DNA of 64,000 nucleotides. It comes from Acidimicrobiales bacterium (GTDB taxonomy: Bacteria; Actinomycetota; Acidimicrobiia; Acidimicrobiales; MedAcidi-G1). Below are positions 43,313 to 52,438 of the stretch, in pieces (within the stretch, counting starts at the first letter, position 1; each line of letters begins with the position of its first letter). Under the pieces are notes generated by a model. The model was not told the origin of the DNA. It ran no database searches and saw only the letters and a program-made list of their open reading frames with translations. The translations under genes were made by a program, and so were the position numbers. The stretch spans positions 62,001-126,000 of the forward strand of contig JASLKK010000005.1 in assembly GCA_030747595.1 (NCBI GenBank). Reading direction: 5' to 3'.

Positions 43313-44614
43313 TCAGGTCAGGTCCGAACCTACCGGCCGACCGCTGAACCGTCGGAGCCGGGCGGTCGGGACCAGCAGGGCCACACAGACCACGGCCACC
43401 AGTCCGAACGCCCCGGCGAACCCGGCTGACGAGTCGGCCACCGCACCCAGCACGAACGGTCCGGCGAACCCACCGATCTCAGCCACCGCGAACCACAGCC
43501 CGTAGGCCACCCCGGTGTTGGCCGGAGTTACCGACTCCGACTCCATGAGTCCGATCAGAATGAGCGGAACCAGCGCCGACCGAAGCCCCGCGACGGCTAC
43601 CGGCAGCGGATCCAGAGACGTGGGTAGGAGCAGCAGGGCGACGAGGGCGACGGCGATCAGGAGGAACATGGCCGCCATGGTGTTCGGCATCCGGCCCCGC
43701 TCGGTGCGCCTCGGCACGAGGATCGAGGCCAGCACGCCTACCAGACCGCCGAGGGCCGCCCAGTTGGCGGCCGCCATGGCCGAGAACCCGCTGTGCTCCC
43801 GGAGCGCCTCGGGCATCCACCCACTGAGGCTGTGGCCCACGAAGAACACACCGAGGCCGAGAACCAGCACAGTGCGGACTTCGGGATCGGCCAGCAAGAT
43901 CCGTCGACCCGCCGCATTGGCCATATCGGCCGGGGCCACCCGGATCGGCGCCTCGGGCGCCCGACTGGACACGACCAACCACGCTGCGGCGGCCACCACG
44001 ACGACACCCGTCTCGATCAGCACCGTGGTGCGCCACGACCCAGTGAGCGGCATGAACACCGAGTTGGAAAGTACCAGCGTGGCCATGCCACCAATGGCCG
44101 GCATCGTGCTATAGGTGCCGATGGCCAACCGGCGTTCTCGCTCCTCTCCGAACCACAAACCGACCGCCTTGGGTGCACCGGCTGAAATGAGTGGGCCACC
44201 AATGCCGAATAGGGCAATGGCCAGTAGGAACGTGCTCAGGCCGCCAGCCGCCGCCCGGGCCACACCGCTGATCGCCACCACCAAGGCCCCCAGCAATACC
44301 CCCCGGTGGACGCCCAGTCGATCCAGAAGACGCCCGCCGACTGGCGCACTCACGATGTAGACGAGCTGCCAGGCGCCTAGGGCCAGACCCATGGCGCCAC
44401 GGCTCAGGTCGAGATCTTCTCGCACCTCGCCGACCAACGGCGGAATCGACATGGCCACCACCCCGAAGGCGAAGTAGACGCCGCACACTCCGCTGAACAG
44501 CACCCACCGGTAGGGATGTCGACGCCGGGAAGGATCGGAGACATCGTGCACCGGCTGATGGTCCCATGCGGTACCTCCCGGGCTCCGACCGGGCTCCGAC
44601 CCCAGCGCGGACAC
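43313..44614 (-). CDS. MFS transporter
   Basis: Twelve-helix transporter of 433 residues or slightly fewer. Loop 2-3 has GGRLLDRLGVHRG, the major facilitator signature. Close to monocarboxylate/oxalate-formate-type members. It precedes the sulfatase and may import its substrate or export its product. The start is uncertain: GTG 44614 is the longest, GTG 44551 also possible, and neither has a clear ribosome site. Confidence 0.78.
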   Translation of the reverse strand: MSALGSEPGRSPGGTAWDHQPVHDVSDPSRRRHPYRWVLFSGVCGVYFAFGVVAMSIPPLVGEVREDLDLSRGAMGLALGAWQLVYIVSAPVGGRLLDRLGVHRGVLLGALVVAISGVARAAAGGLSTFLLAIALFGIGGPLISAGAPKAVGLWFGEERERRLAIGTYSTMPAIGGMATLVLSNSVFMPLTGSWRTTVLIETGVVVVAAAAWLVVSSRAPEAPIRVAPADMANAAGRRILLADPEVRTVLVLGLGVFFVGHSLSGWMPEALREHSGFSAMAAANWAALGGLVGVLASILVPRRTERGRMPNTMAAMFLLIAVALVALLLLPTSLDPLPVAVAGLRSALVPLILIGLMESESVTPANTGVAYGLWFAVAEIGGFAGPFVLGAVADSSAGFAGAFGLVAVVCVALLVPTARLRRFSGRPVGSDLT

Positions 44615-44655
44615 CCGGTCACCGATCAGAGGCCGTCATCTGCGAACCTGTCCCG

Positions 44656-45582
44656 GTGACGACCGACCCGATCGAACTGCGTTGGACGGCTGACGACCAG
44701 TTGCTTGACCAGTTGGACCGACCAATCCTCGTGGTGGCATTTCGCGGACTGTTCAACGCCGCCGGATCGGCCACCTCAGCCATCCAATGGCTGATCGAAC
44801 GCCTGGACAGCGCCGAGGTGGGCGACGTCGATCCCGAGACCTTCTTCGACTTCACCCAGGAGCGGCCGATCGTCGAGTTCGACGATGGTGGCGCCCGACG
44901 GGTCCGATGGCCATCCAACCGAGTACTGGCCGCCCGTACCCCGGAGGGCCAACGAGACCTGGTGCTAGTGGCCGGCGTCGAGCCTCACCTGCGGTGGCGG
45001 ACGTTCACCGGCGCGCTCCGGGCCGCGGCGACCCGCACGGGATCCCAGCTGGTGGTCACGCTTGGATCAATGAGCGGCATGTCGCCCCACACCCGTCCCC
45101 CAGCGGTCACCGGGAGCAGCACCAACCAGGAACTGGCCGAACGCCTGGGCCTCGACCGACCCTCCTACCAGGGACCGACCGGCGTGGTCGGCGTCCTACA
45201 CGACACCCTGGACCGGGCCGGTGTTCCGGTCATCTCGCTGCGTGTGTCGGTGCCCTACTACCTGCCGGACTCTCCCAACCCCAAGGCAACCCGCGCCCTG
45301 CTCCGACGCTTCGAGCAGGTCAGCGGGGTGGACACCGCGTTCGCCGACCTGGACGGTCCAGCATCGGAATGGCAGGTCCGAGTCGATCAGGCGGTGGCCG
45401 GCGACGGAGAGGTCACGGCCCACGTACGACGTCTTGAGGCCCAGGTCGACCAGAGCGAGGACCTGATGCCCCGGGGCGACGACCTGGCCGCTGAGTTGGA
45501 GGCCTTCCTGCGCGACCAGGATCAACGCGTCGACCGGAAGGACGGGCTGGCCGACGGGGCCACAGACCCCGACGAGGACTGA
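44656..45582 (+). CDS. PAC2 family protein
   Basis: 308 residues. PILVVAFRGLFNAAGSA, VLVAGVEPHLRWRTF, VVTLGSMSGMSPHTRP and VSVPYYLPDSPNPKATRALLRR are the pattern of actinobacterial PAC2 proteins, related to proteasome-assembly chaperones. Bacterial function is not settled. GTG 44656 fits the family N-terminus; the frame is open to 44566. Confidence 0.78.
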   Translation: MTTDPIELRWTADDQLLDQLDRPILVVAFRGLFNAAGSATSAIQWLIERLDSAEVGDVDPETFFDFTQERPIVEFDDGGARRVRWPSNRVLAARTPEGQRDLVLVAGVEPHLRWRTFTGALRAAATRTGSQLVVTLGSMSGMSPHTRPPAVTGSSTNQELAERLGLDRPSYQGPTGVVGVLHDTLDRAGVPVISLRVSVPYYLPDSPNPKATRALLRRFEQVSGVDTAFADLDGPASEWQVRVDQAVAGDGEVTAHVRRLEAQVDQSEDLMPRGDDLAAELEAFLRDQDQRVDRKDGLADGATDPDED

Positions 45583-45609
45583 ACCGGTCTGGTGGGCGAG
45601 ACTGAGCCC

Positions 45610-46317
45610 ATGGACCGCAACACTCTCCTGACCGCCGTCGAACGCGAAGGGCGGTCCCTGCTGGCCGCCGCCGAACTGGATCCTTCCGCCCGGATCGAGC
45701 ACTGTCCGGACTGGGACGCCGCTGGCCTGGTCGACCACATGGCCGGGGTGTGGAGCTTCATGGCCGCCCAGATAGAGGCCGCCTCGTCGGACAAGCCGGC
45801 CCGGCCCGACCCCGACGACCCCTCGACAGCCAGCGACCGGCTGAGCCGCCTGGTGGCCCTGCTGGCCTCGGTGGAGCCGACGGCGCCATGCTGGAACTGG
45901 TGTCCCGAGGAGGACCGGACCGCAAGCTGGGTGGTCCGACGTATGGCCCACGAGAACAACATCCACCGCTGGGACGCCGAAAACGCCGTGGGTGACGCCG
46001 CTCCGCTTGATGCCAAACTGGCCCACGACGGCGTGGACGAGATCCTCGACGTGGCGTGGCGACACCAACTTGGCGGCCCGGTGGGCGGCTATCCCTCCTC
46101 GACCCTGCACCTGCACCGCACCGATGGCGACGGCGAATGGCTGCTGTCGTCGACCAGTGAGCAACTGGTGGTGGAACACCAGCACGCCAAGGGCGATGCT
46201 GCGGCACGTGGCACAGCTTCGGACCTGAACCTGCTGGTATGGGGCCGTCGTCAGCCGACGCTGGAGGTCTTCGGCGACGAGACCGTCCTCGACGCCTGGC
46301 TGGCCCTTGCTCCCTGA
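45610..46317 (+). CDS. Mycothiol-dependent maleylpyruvate isomerase family protein
   Basis: 235 residues: DinB-like four-helix N-terminal domain (DWDAAGLVDHMAGVWSFMAAQI) with metal-site histidines in DHMAG and ENNIHRWDAENA, then a C-terminal domain. The family uses mycothiol or related thiols for isomerase or transferase reactions; members are diverse and the substrate is unknown. ATG 45610 is preferred to GTG 45592. It follows the PAC2 gene by 27 bases. Confidence 0.72.
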   Translation: MDRNTLLTAVEREGRSLLAAAELDPSARIEHCPDWDAAGLVDHMAGVWSFMAAQIEAASSDKPARPDPDDPSTASDRLSRLVALLASVEPTAPCWNWCPEEDRTASWVVRRMAHENNIHRWDAENAVGDAAPLDAKLAHDGVDEILDVAWRHQLGGPVGGYPSSTLHLHRTDGDGEWLLSSTSEQLVVEHQHAKGDAAARGTASDLNLLVWGRRQPTLEVFGDETVLDAWLALAP

Positions 46318-46327
46318 CCCCGGGGAG

Positions 46328-47524
46328 TCAGTCCTTTTCGGTGCCCCAGATGCCCACGAAGGACACAATCTCGCCCGGGTAGCCCCCGAGGTTGTGCACC
46401 AGTGCCCGGCTACGGGTGTCCAGCGTGGTCACAACACGATCAGCGGGCGCCTCGCCCCGCAGTTGGAGCCACGCCTCGTAATGCATGCGAAGTCCGCTGG
46501 CCCCCACCGGATGGCCAAAGCTCTTAAGCCCGCCGTCGGTGTTGACCGGTAGGTCCCCGTCGAGGGCGAACCGGCCGTCCAGCACGTCGCTCCAACCCTC
46601 GCCTCGTTCGCTGAACCCGAGATCCTCCATGAGTATCAGTTCAGTCGGGGTGAAGCAGTCGTGCACCTCAGCCATGGCCAGTTCGGTCCGCGGATCAGTG
46701 ATCCCTGCCTGGGCGTAGGCGTCATCGGCAGCCTCCGCGCACTCGGGCAGTGTGGTGAAGTCGAACGCCGGGTCCACGAGACCCGACCCGTTACCGGCCA
46801 CCAGCGAGAGGGCCTTCACGTACAGCGGGGCATCGGTGTAGTCCGTCGCCCGCTCCGCGGGCACCACGACGGCTGCTGCCGCTCCGTCGGCTACACCGGC
46901 ACAGTCGAACACCGACAGGCGACCGGCCACTGCGGCCATCTCGCAGATGGCCTCAGCCGACATTTCCCGTCGGAACTGGGCCAGATCGTTGCGAGCTCCG
47001 TTGAAGTGGTTCTTCTCGGCGATCTTGGCCACCACATAGCGAAGCTTTTCCTCGTCGACTCCGTAACGCTCGGCGTAGGCGGGCAGCATCAGGCTGAACA
47101 TGGCCGCGGCGGTGAGGGTTCGATTGGTCCCGTCTGTGGGAATCGGGAAGGCGTTGAGGCCCTGGTAGCCGCCATCCTTGACCTTCTCGCCGCCAATGGC
47201 GACGGCCACGTCGTAGGCGCCCGACGCCACGGCGTAACAGGCCTGGCGTAGGGCTTCGGACCCCGTGGCGCAGTAGTTCTCCACCCGGGTGACCGGACGG
47301 TTCTCGAGGCGAAGCGGCATGGCCAGTGAGATGCCCGAGGCCGACGACTGCGACGTGCCGTACCAGTAGGCATCGACGTCGTCCTTGACTATGCCCGCCG
47401 AATTCAGGGCCAGGCCGTGGGCGTCGATGAGCAGGTCGTCCAACGAGCGGTCCCAGTGTTCGCGAAACGGAGTGCACCCCATCCCGACGATGGCCACTCG
47501 ATCCAGGATCCCGTGTGATGCCAT
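46328..47524 (-). CDS. Thiolase (acetyl-CoA acetyltransferase family)
   Basis: 398 residues. Nucleophile Cys in ENYCATGSEALRQA, EVHDCFTPTE, and His in KSFGHPVGASG; the late active-site Cys of classical thiolases is not evident. This is the archaeal/SCP-x-like type that works with a partner carrying an OB-fold DUF35 domain. That partner is the gene 24 bases upstream (47549). It cleaves or forms a 3-ketoacyl-CoA. Confidence 0.85.
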   Translation of the reverse strand: MASHGILDRVAIVGMGCTPFREHWDRSLDDLLIDAHGLALNSAGIVKDDVDAYWYGTSQSSASGISLAMPLRLENRPVTRVENYCATGSEALRQACYAVASGAYDVAVAIGGEKVKDGGYQGLNAFPIPTDGTNRTLTAAAMFSLMLPAYAERYGVDEEKLRYVVAKIAEKNHFNGARNDLAQFRREMSAEAICEMAAVAGRLSVFDCAGVADGAAAAVVVPAERATDYTDAPLYVKALSLVAGNGSGLVDPAFDFTTLPECAEAADDAYAQAGITDPRTELAMAEVHDCFTPTELILMEDLGFSERGEGWSDVLDGRFALDGDLPVNTDGGLKSFGHPVGASGLRMHYEAWLQLRGEAPADRVVTTLDTRSRALVHNLGGYPGEIVSFVGIWGTEKD

Positions 47525-47548
47525 GTGCGCGCTCCTCTCCGCTGCGGG

Positions 47549-48955
47549 TCAGCCCCGAGCGGGCTGGGCCTTCCAGAAATAGTTGTGCAACCCATCGGCC
47601 GTGAACATCCGACGGAACGTCATCTCCACCCGGTCACCAATGGCCACCTCGGCTGGGTCGGCGTCGGTGAGTTCGATGGGCATGCGACCGCCACCGTCAA
47701 AGTCGACCACTGCGAAAACCACCGGTGGGCTCTGTGAGTAGACGAGGTGGTCCACGGTGAAGGTGGCGATGGTGCCCGTGGCGTCGGCCATGGGAGCCGG
47801 GTCCATGTCGTCGACCGCTCCACCGGCGATGCCGACACGACTGGGCGGCAGGTGGGTGATTCCGGTGGTCCGGTCGGTTGCTCCGACGAAGCCGTGCTTC
47901 CAGTCGGTCCGCCGAAGGGAAGCTGCCGAGGAGGGTCGGTTGGGTTCGGGCCGGTTGGGGGGCTGGATCTCCAGCAAGCCCCGCCACGTCAGGTAGCGGG
48001 TGTAGGCGACGTCGGTCCGATTGTCGACCTGAGCGGCCACCGATCGGGTCGGCCGGCCGGAGGCCAGCGCATCGGTGGTCCGAAATAACAAAACCTCGCA
48101 CCCGTCGGCCAGTACCACGAGGGCAACCACGGCGCCGGCTTCGGCCCCGTCCAGCACGTCGGCTAGGAGGAGAGAGGGATGAGCAGCTCCAGCGTTTCCG
48201 ACGGTATCCGCCCGGTCGTCAGCCACGGCCACGCCGAGGCCGGACGCGGCCTTCTTGGTGGCCCGACCATGCAATCCGGTGACCACGGCGATATCGACGT
48301 CATCGACGGTGAGACCGGTGGCGGCTAGGGCATCAGCCCAGGCCTTTCGTACGAGAGGTAGGTAGGCCTGCTCACCGAAACGGTCCTCCCAAGTACGCGA
48401 ATGGGCGTTTCCCGGGGTTCGCCAGCGGTCGGTGAACTCACCGGTGGCCGTGGCCCCACCGAGGTACTCGGCCAGCAGCGGACCGTCGTCGGATGATCCG
48501 GTGAGGATGGCCGTCGCTGCGTCACCACCCCCGCCGTCCTCGGGGCCGGTCGGCAGGCCGATCCGGATATCGGAGGCCACGACCAGGGTCCGGCCCGGAG
48601 CAGTCAGGGCGGCACGCAGGGCGCCCACAGCGGAGCGCTGGGCGCCCCCGAAGTCCAATGCGGAGATCGTGGAGTCGAGTCGGAGGGCGGCGTGCATCAC
48701 CGTGGCGTTGGTCTTGTCGGAATACGCCGGAGCAACCGTCGAAAACCAGAGAGCGTCCGGCGTTGTGTTGTCGAGCGCCCGCAGCGCCCGGCGGGCCGCC
48801 GCCACACCCATGGTCGTGGTGTCCTCGTCGAAGGAGGCGACGGCACGATGACCCCTACCACCCCCTGCTCCCATGACCGATGCGATCTCGGCCCGGTCGA
48901 GACGCCGGTACGGCACGTGGGCGCCGTAGGCAAGGATTCCTCTGGTCATGCTCAT
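47549..48955 (-). CDS. HMG-CoA synthase-like protein fused to an OB-fold DUF35 domain
   Basis: 468 residues. Residues 1-330 match the HMG-CoA synthase/KAS III fold (MTRGILAYGAHVPYRRL, VVASDIRIGLP). The nucleophile cysteine is missing: the segment ALDFGGAQRSAVGALRAAL has Gly-Gly-Ala where Cys is expected. The last 120 residues are a DUF35-type OB fold preceded by a zinc-ribbon remnant whose cysteines are replaced (FVGATDRTTG, PPSRVGIAGG). GGAGGGGAG lies before ATG 48955. With the thiolase it recalls the archaeal thiolase-HMGS-DUF35 complex, but here it probably serves as scaffold or substrate channel. Confidence 0.75.
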   Translation of the reverse strand: MSMTRGILAYGAHVPYRRLDRAEIASVMGAGGGRGHRAVASFDEDTTTMGVAAARRALRALDNTTPDALWFSTVAPAYSDKTNATVMHAALRLDSTISALDFGGAQRSAVGALRAALTAPGRTLVVASDIRIGLPTGPEDGGGGDAATAILTGSSDDGPLLAEYLGGATATGEFTDRWRTPGNAHSRTWEDRFGEQAYLPLVRKAWADALAATGLTVDDVDIAVVTGLHGRATKKAASGLGVAVADDRADTVGNAGAAHPSLLLADVLDGAEAGAVVALVVLADGCEVLLFRTTDALASGRPTRSVAAQVDNRTDVAYTRYLTWRGLLEIQPPNRPEPNRPSSAASLRRTDWKHGFVGATDRTTGITHLPPSRVGIAGGAVDDMDPAPMADATGTIATFTVDHLVYSQSPPVVFAVVDFDGGGRMPIELTDADPAEVAIGDRVEMTFRRMFTADGLHNYFWKAQPARG

Positions 48956-48980
48956 GCGTCTCCCCTCCGATACCGTACAG

Positions 48981-48999
48981 ATCTGACGGACCGTCAGAT
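48981..48999. promoter_or_regulatory. 19-bp palindromic operator between the two acyl-CoA arms
   Basis: ATCTGACGG-A-CCGTCAGAT, nine-base perfect arms, in the 69-base gap between the HMGS-like gene and the acyl-CoA dehydrogenase. TACCTT at 49000-49005 could be the plus-strand -10. The form fits a TetR-type fatty-acid or steroid regulator, which is not adjacent. Confidence 0.65.
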
Positions 49000-49024
49000 T
49001 ACCTTCCACAAGACCGGACGCCCC

Positions 49025-50218
49025 ATGGACTTCGATTTCACCACCGAACAGGAGGCCTTCCGGGCCGAGGTCGAGGCCTTCCTCAACGCCAACGACGACC
49101 CCGACGTGTTTGACCCCACCAGAGAGAACATGGCCCAGATCGTCGACACGCCCAAACGCCGAGCGCTGATGAAGAAGATGGGCGAGCAGGGCTGGCTGGG
49201 CATCACCTGGCCGAAAGAGTACGGCGGCCAGGAGGGCGAGGGCGTCTACGAGTACATCCTCAACGAGGCCCTCGCCGGGCGGGGTGGCCCCCAGATCGGC
49301 AAGGGCGTCGGAATCATCGGCAAAACCCTCATCGCCCACGGATCAGAATTCCTCAAGGAGGAGTTCCTCCCCAAGATCCTGGCCAACGAGGTGGAATTCG
49401 CCGTCGGCTACAGCGAGCCCGAGGCCGGCTCGGACGCGGCGGCCATGAAGCTCAAGGCCGTCGAGACCGAGGGAGGGTGGACCCTCAACGGCCAGAAGAC
49501 CTGGACCACGTCGGCCCACTTCGCCGAGTGGTACTGGGTGGGCGCCCGCACCAACCCCGACGCCCCCAAGCACTCGGGCATCACCCTGTTCCTCGTGCCA
49601 ATGGACCATCCCGGCATCACCGTGCAGGGCATCTGGACCATGGGCGACGAGCGCACCAACGACGTCTTCTTCGACGACGTATTCGTCCCCGACGAGTACG
49701 TAGTCGGTCAGCTCGACCACGGCTTCCAATACATCTCCCAGGCCCTCGACCTCGAGCGGTTCACCATGTTCACCTTCTCGCCGATCAAGCAGCGCCTCGA
49801 CCTTTTGATTGACCACGTGCGCTCGGCCTGCCGCGACGGCCAGCCACTCAAGGACGATCCGAAGGTGCGTTCACGCATCGCCCGTCTGGCCACCACCGCC
49901 GAGGTAGCCCGGGGGATGGGCCTGCGGGTCGTCGACGCCTCAGTGAAGGCAGAGGCCAACGGTGGCGCACCGCCGACCATCGAGTCCTCGGAGTACAAGC
50001 TGTTCACCACCGAGTTCTCCAAGACGCTCGCCGACGCGTCTATGGACCTAGGCGGTCCAGGCACCCAACTTCGGGTCGGCACCGAGGAAGCCCCCATGGC
50101 GGGGCGAGCCGAGTCGACCTACCGGTACACCGTGCTGGACACCATTGGCGGCGGCACCTCGGAGGTGCAGAAGAACATCATCACCCGCCGCGGCCTGGGC
50201 CTCCCCAAGAACTTCTAG
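49025..50218 (+). CDS. Acyl-CoA dehydrogenase (alpha-type subunit)
   Basis: FAD-dependent, 397 residues. VGYSEPEAGSDAAAMKLKA, WTTSAHFAEWYWVGART and the C-terminal TIGGGTSEVQKNIITRRGLGLP are family blocks. It removes two hydrogens from acyl-CoA. A second, more divergent dehydrogenase at 52439 suggests a heteromeric enzyme like ChsE1-ChsE2 or ChsE4-ChsE5, which act on steroid side-chain CoA esters. ATG 49025 (MDFDFTTEQEAF) is the family start. Confidence 0.88.
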   Translation: MDFDFTTEQEAFRAEVEAFLNANDDPDVFDPTRENMAQIVDTPKRRALMKKMGEQGWLGITWPKEYGGQEGEGVYEYILNEALAGRGGPQIGKGVGIIGKTLIAHGSEFLKEEFLPKILANEVEFAVGYSEPEAGSDAAAMKLKAVETEGGWTLNGQKTWTTSAHFAEWYWVGARTNPDAPKHSGITLFLVPMDHPGITVQGIWTMGDERTNDVFFDDVFVPDEYVVGQLDHGFQYISQALDLERFTMFTFSPIKQRLDLLIDHVRSACRDGQPLKDDPKVRSRIARLATTAEVARGMGLRVVDASVKAEANGGAPPTIESSEYKLFTTEFSKTLADASMDLGGPGTQLRVGTEEAPMAGRAESTYRYTVLDTIGGGTSEVQKNIITRRGLGLPKNF

Positions 50219-50236
50219 CCCGACGGGCATCCAACC

Positions 50237-51406
50237 ATGACGACCGACCGCCCTCTTCTCGACGGAATCACCGTGCTGGACCTCGCCTCGGTGGGGCCCG
50301 CGGTGCGCGCCTCCCGCTGGCTGGCCGACTGGGGTGCCGACATCATCAAGGTGGGGCCGGTTCCGCGTGACGCCGACGTGCAGATCAACCCACCGGCCTA
50401 CGCCTACAGCGCACACCGGGGCATGCGCCGAGCCTTGCTGGACCTCAAGTCCGACGGAGGACGCGACGCCTTCTTGCAACTGGCCGCCCATGCCGATGTT
50501 GTCATCGAGAGCTTCCGGCCCGGCGTTGTCGACCGTCTGGGAATCGGCTACGAGGCCCTCTGCACCGTGAATCCCCGCATCGTGCTGTGCTCGACCACCG
50601 GCTTCGGCCAGACCGGCCCCCGGGCCCAGTGGGCGGGCCACGACCTCAACTATCTGGCCGTGGGTGGCTACCTCCACTGCTCGGGCCGTGGCAGCGACGG
50701 CAGCCCGGCACTTCCCGGTGCGACAGTGGCCGACAGCGCGGGCGGTGGCCTGCACGCGGTGGCCGCCATCTGTGCCGCACTGACCGCCCGGGCGACCACC
50801 GGCAAGGGCACCCACCTCGACGTGTCGATCGCCGACGGAGTCCTGTCGCTCATGTCGCTGGCCATCGACGAATACCTGGCCGACGGCACCGAGCCCGGAC
50901 CCCGCCACGGCCTGCTCACCGGTCGCTACGCCTGGTACGACCTCTACGAATCCTCCGACGGCGGCTGGCTGGCCGTGGGCGCCATCGAGCCCCGCTTCTT
51001 CGCCAACTTGTGTCGCATCTTGGGCTGCGACCAGTGGGCCGGACTGCAGTACGACGACGATGCGGTCGATGCCATGCGGGCCGACTTCACGGGGGCCTTC
51101 GCCTCGCGCCCCCGCGATGAGTGGGTAGACCTCCTAGGGCCGGCCGACACGTGCGTCACCGCGGTGCTGGACGTACCCGAACTCCTAACCGACGAGCAAT
51201 TCCGGGCCCGGAGGGCGTTCACCGAGGTCACCCACCCAACGGCCGGAACCATTGCCCAGGTGGCCGCCCCACTAGCCGGGCAGGTCGACGCTGCCGATCT
51301 ACCCGTCTACGACATGGCCTTGCCGGCCACAGACGAGATCCTGGCCGCCGTCGGTGTGAGTGCCGACCGACTGGCCTCCTTGCGAGCCGAAGGAATAATT
51401 GCATGA
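50237..51406 (+). CDS. Family III CoA-transferase, alpha-methylacyl-CoA racemase-like
   Basis: 389 residues, CaiB/BaiF fold. GHDLNYLAVGG carries the His/Asp-region typical of alpha-methylacyl-CoA racemase, followed by TVADSAGGGLHAVAAICAAL with the second catalytic Asp region. The racemase inverts the 2-methyl centre so that branched or steroid side-chain acyl-CoAs can be oxidised; a CoA-transferase is the alternative. 18 bases after the dehydrogenase; stop overlaps the MaoC gene (ATGA). Confidence 0.82.
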   Translation: MTTDRPLLDGITVLDLASVGPAVRASRWLADWGADIIKVGPVPRDADVQINPPAYAYSAHRGMRRALLDLKSDGGRDAFLQLAAHADVVIESFRPGVVDRLGIGYEALCTVNPRIVLCSTTGFGQTGPRAQWAGHDLNYLAVGGYLHCSGRGSDGSPALPGATVADSAGGGLHAVAAICAALTARATTGKGTHLDVSIADGVLSLMSLAIDEYLADGTEPGPRHGLLTGRYAWYDLYESSDGGWLAVGAIEPRFFANLCRILGCDQWAGLQYDDDAVDAMRADFTGAFASRPRDEWVDLLGPADTCVTAVLDVPELLTDEQFRARRAFTEVTHPTAGTIAQVAAPLAGQVDAADLPVYDMALPATDEILAAVGVSADRLASLRAEGIIA

Positions 51407-51945
51407 GCACGGAACTGGCCCCGATCACCGAAGAGGTCACCGACCGGATCGGGCTCGTCCAGTACGAGGAAGAGGGCGGCTTCCCGGTCGAGCACGGCTA
51501 CATCTGGACGACGTGCGCTGCCGTCGAGAACGGCAACCCGCTGTTCTGGGACGAGACGGTGGCCGACAACCTCACCGACGGACCGATCGCCCCGCCGACC
51601 ATGCTGTCGGTCTGGTTCCGCCCCCACCACTGGTCGCCGGGCCGCACCGAACCAGCGGTCCCCCTGCAAGCCCACTTTGACCTGAAGGACGACCTCCACC
51701 TGCCCGAGGCCATCATCTCGTCGAACACCAACACGTTCCACGACCCGGTCCGCATTGGCGACCGGGTCCGGTCCCGCCAGATCCTCCGATCGGTCAGCGA
51801 ACCCAAGACGACCCGACTGGGCCACGGTCGCTTCTGGACCATCGACGTGGAGTACCTGAACCAGGACGACACCCTGCTGGGCGTGGAGTCCTACACGGCC
51901 TTCGGCTACCGCCGCGCCGACGCCGAGAAAGGAGTCGGCTCGTGA
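51403..51945 (+). CDS. MaoC-fold hydratase subunit (ChsH2 N-terminal-like)
   Basis: 180 residues, hot-dog fold. GYIWTTCAAVENGNPLFWDETVADN, GPIAPPTMLSVWF and NTFHDPVRIGDRV match the MaoC_dehydratas_N domain of ChsH2. ChsH2 itself carries an extra DUF35 domain, absent here. It would pair with the next protein as a heteromeric enoyl-CoA hydratase. Joined to both neighbours by four-base overlaps. Confidence 0.8.
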   Translation: MSTELAPITEEVTDRIGLVQYEEEGGFPVEHGYIWTTCAAVENGNPLFWDETVADNLTDGPIAPPTMLSVWFRPHHWSPGRTEPAVPLQAHFDLKDDLHLPEAIISSNTNTFHDPVRIGDRVRSRQILRSVSEPKTTRLGHGRFWTIDVEYLNQDDTLLGVESYTAFGYRRADAEKGVGS

Positions 51946-52427
51946 ACCGACCCGTGACTCGACTGGTCCATGGTGACGTCGCGATCGGTGACACTCTGCC
52001 CGGTCTGGGCGTCGACGTGACGGCCACCACGGTCGTGCTCGGCGCACTGGCATCACGGGACTGGCGACCCATGCACCACGACCGTGACTTCGCCATTAAC
52101 CGCAACGGGACGCAGGACATCTTCCTCAATACCCCGAATCAGGCAGCCTGGTTCGAGCGTTACGTGACCGACTGGACAGGGCCCACCGGCCGACTGGGCC
52201 GCATGACCTTCCGCATGAACACCTCGGTGTTTCCCGGCGATCACATGGTCTTCACGTCCACCGTCACCGGTACCGAGGTCGACGATGCCGGATGCGGATG
52301 GGTCGACCTGGACGTGGCCCTCATGGTGGGCGAGGTGGCCGCCACCACGTGCGCCACCCGGGTGGCCCTCCCCCTCGACGAGAACGACAATCCCTGGGCT
52401 CGCCGTGGCGATGCCTGGCGACCCTAG
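51942..52427 (+). CDS. MaoC-fold enoyl-CoA hydratase subunit (ChsH1-like)
   Basis: 161 residues. ASRDWRPMHHDRDFA, DIFLNTPNQAAWFERYVTDWTGP and FRMNTSVFPGD closely follow mycobacterial ChsH1; Asp and His in RDWRPMHHD are the hydratase residues. With the preceding protein it should hydrate a 2-enoyl-CoA, in mycobacteria that of the three-carbon steroid side chain. GTG 51942 overlaps the upstream stop (GTGA). Confidence 0.82.
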   Translation: MNRPVTRLVHGDVAIGDTLPGLGVDVTATTVVLGALASRDWRPMHHDRDFAINRNGTQDIFLNTPNQAAWFERYVTDWTGPTGRLGRMTFRMNTSVFPGDHMVFTSTVTGTEVDDAGCGWVDLDVALMVGEVAATTCATRVALPLDENDNPWARRGDAWRP

Positions 52428-52438
52428 GAGACCCGACC

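Noticed and set aside
45196-46368. 390-residue minus-strand open frame
   Set aside because: Antisense to the PAC2 and mycothiol-enzyme genes, composition atypical, no motif.
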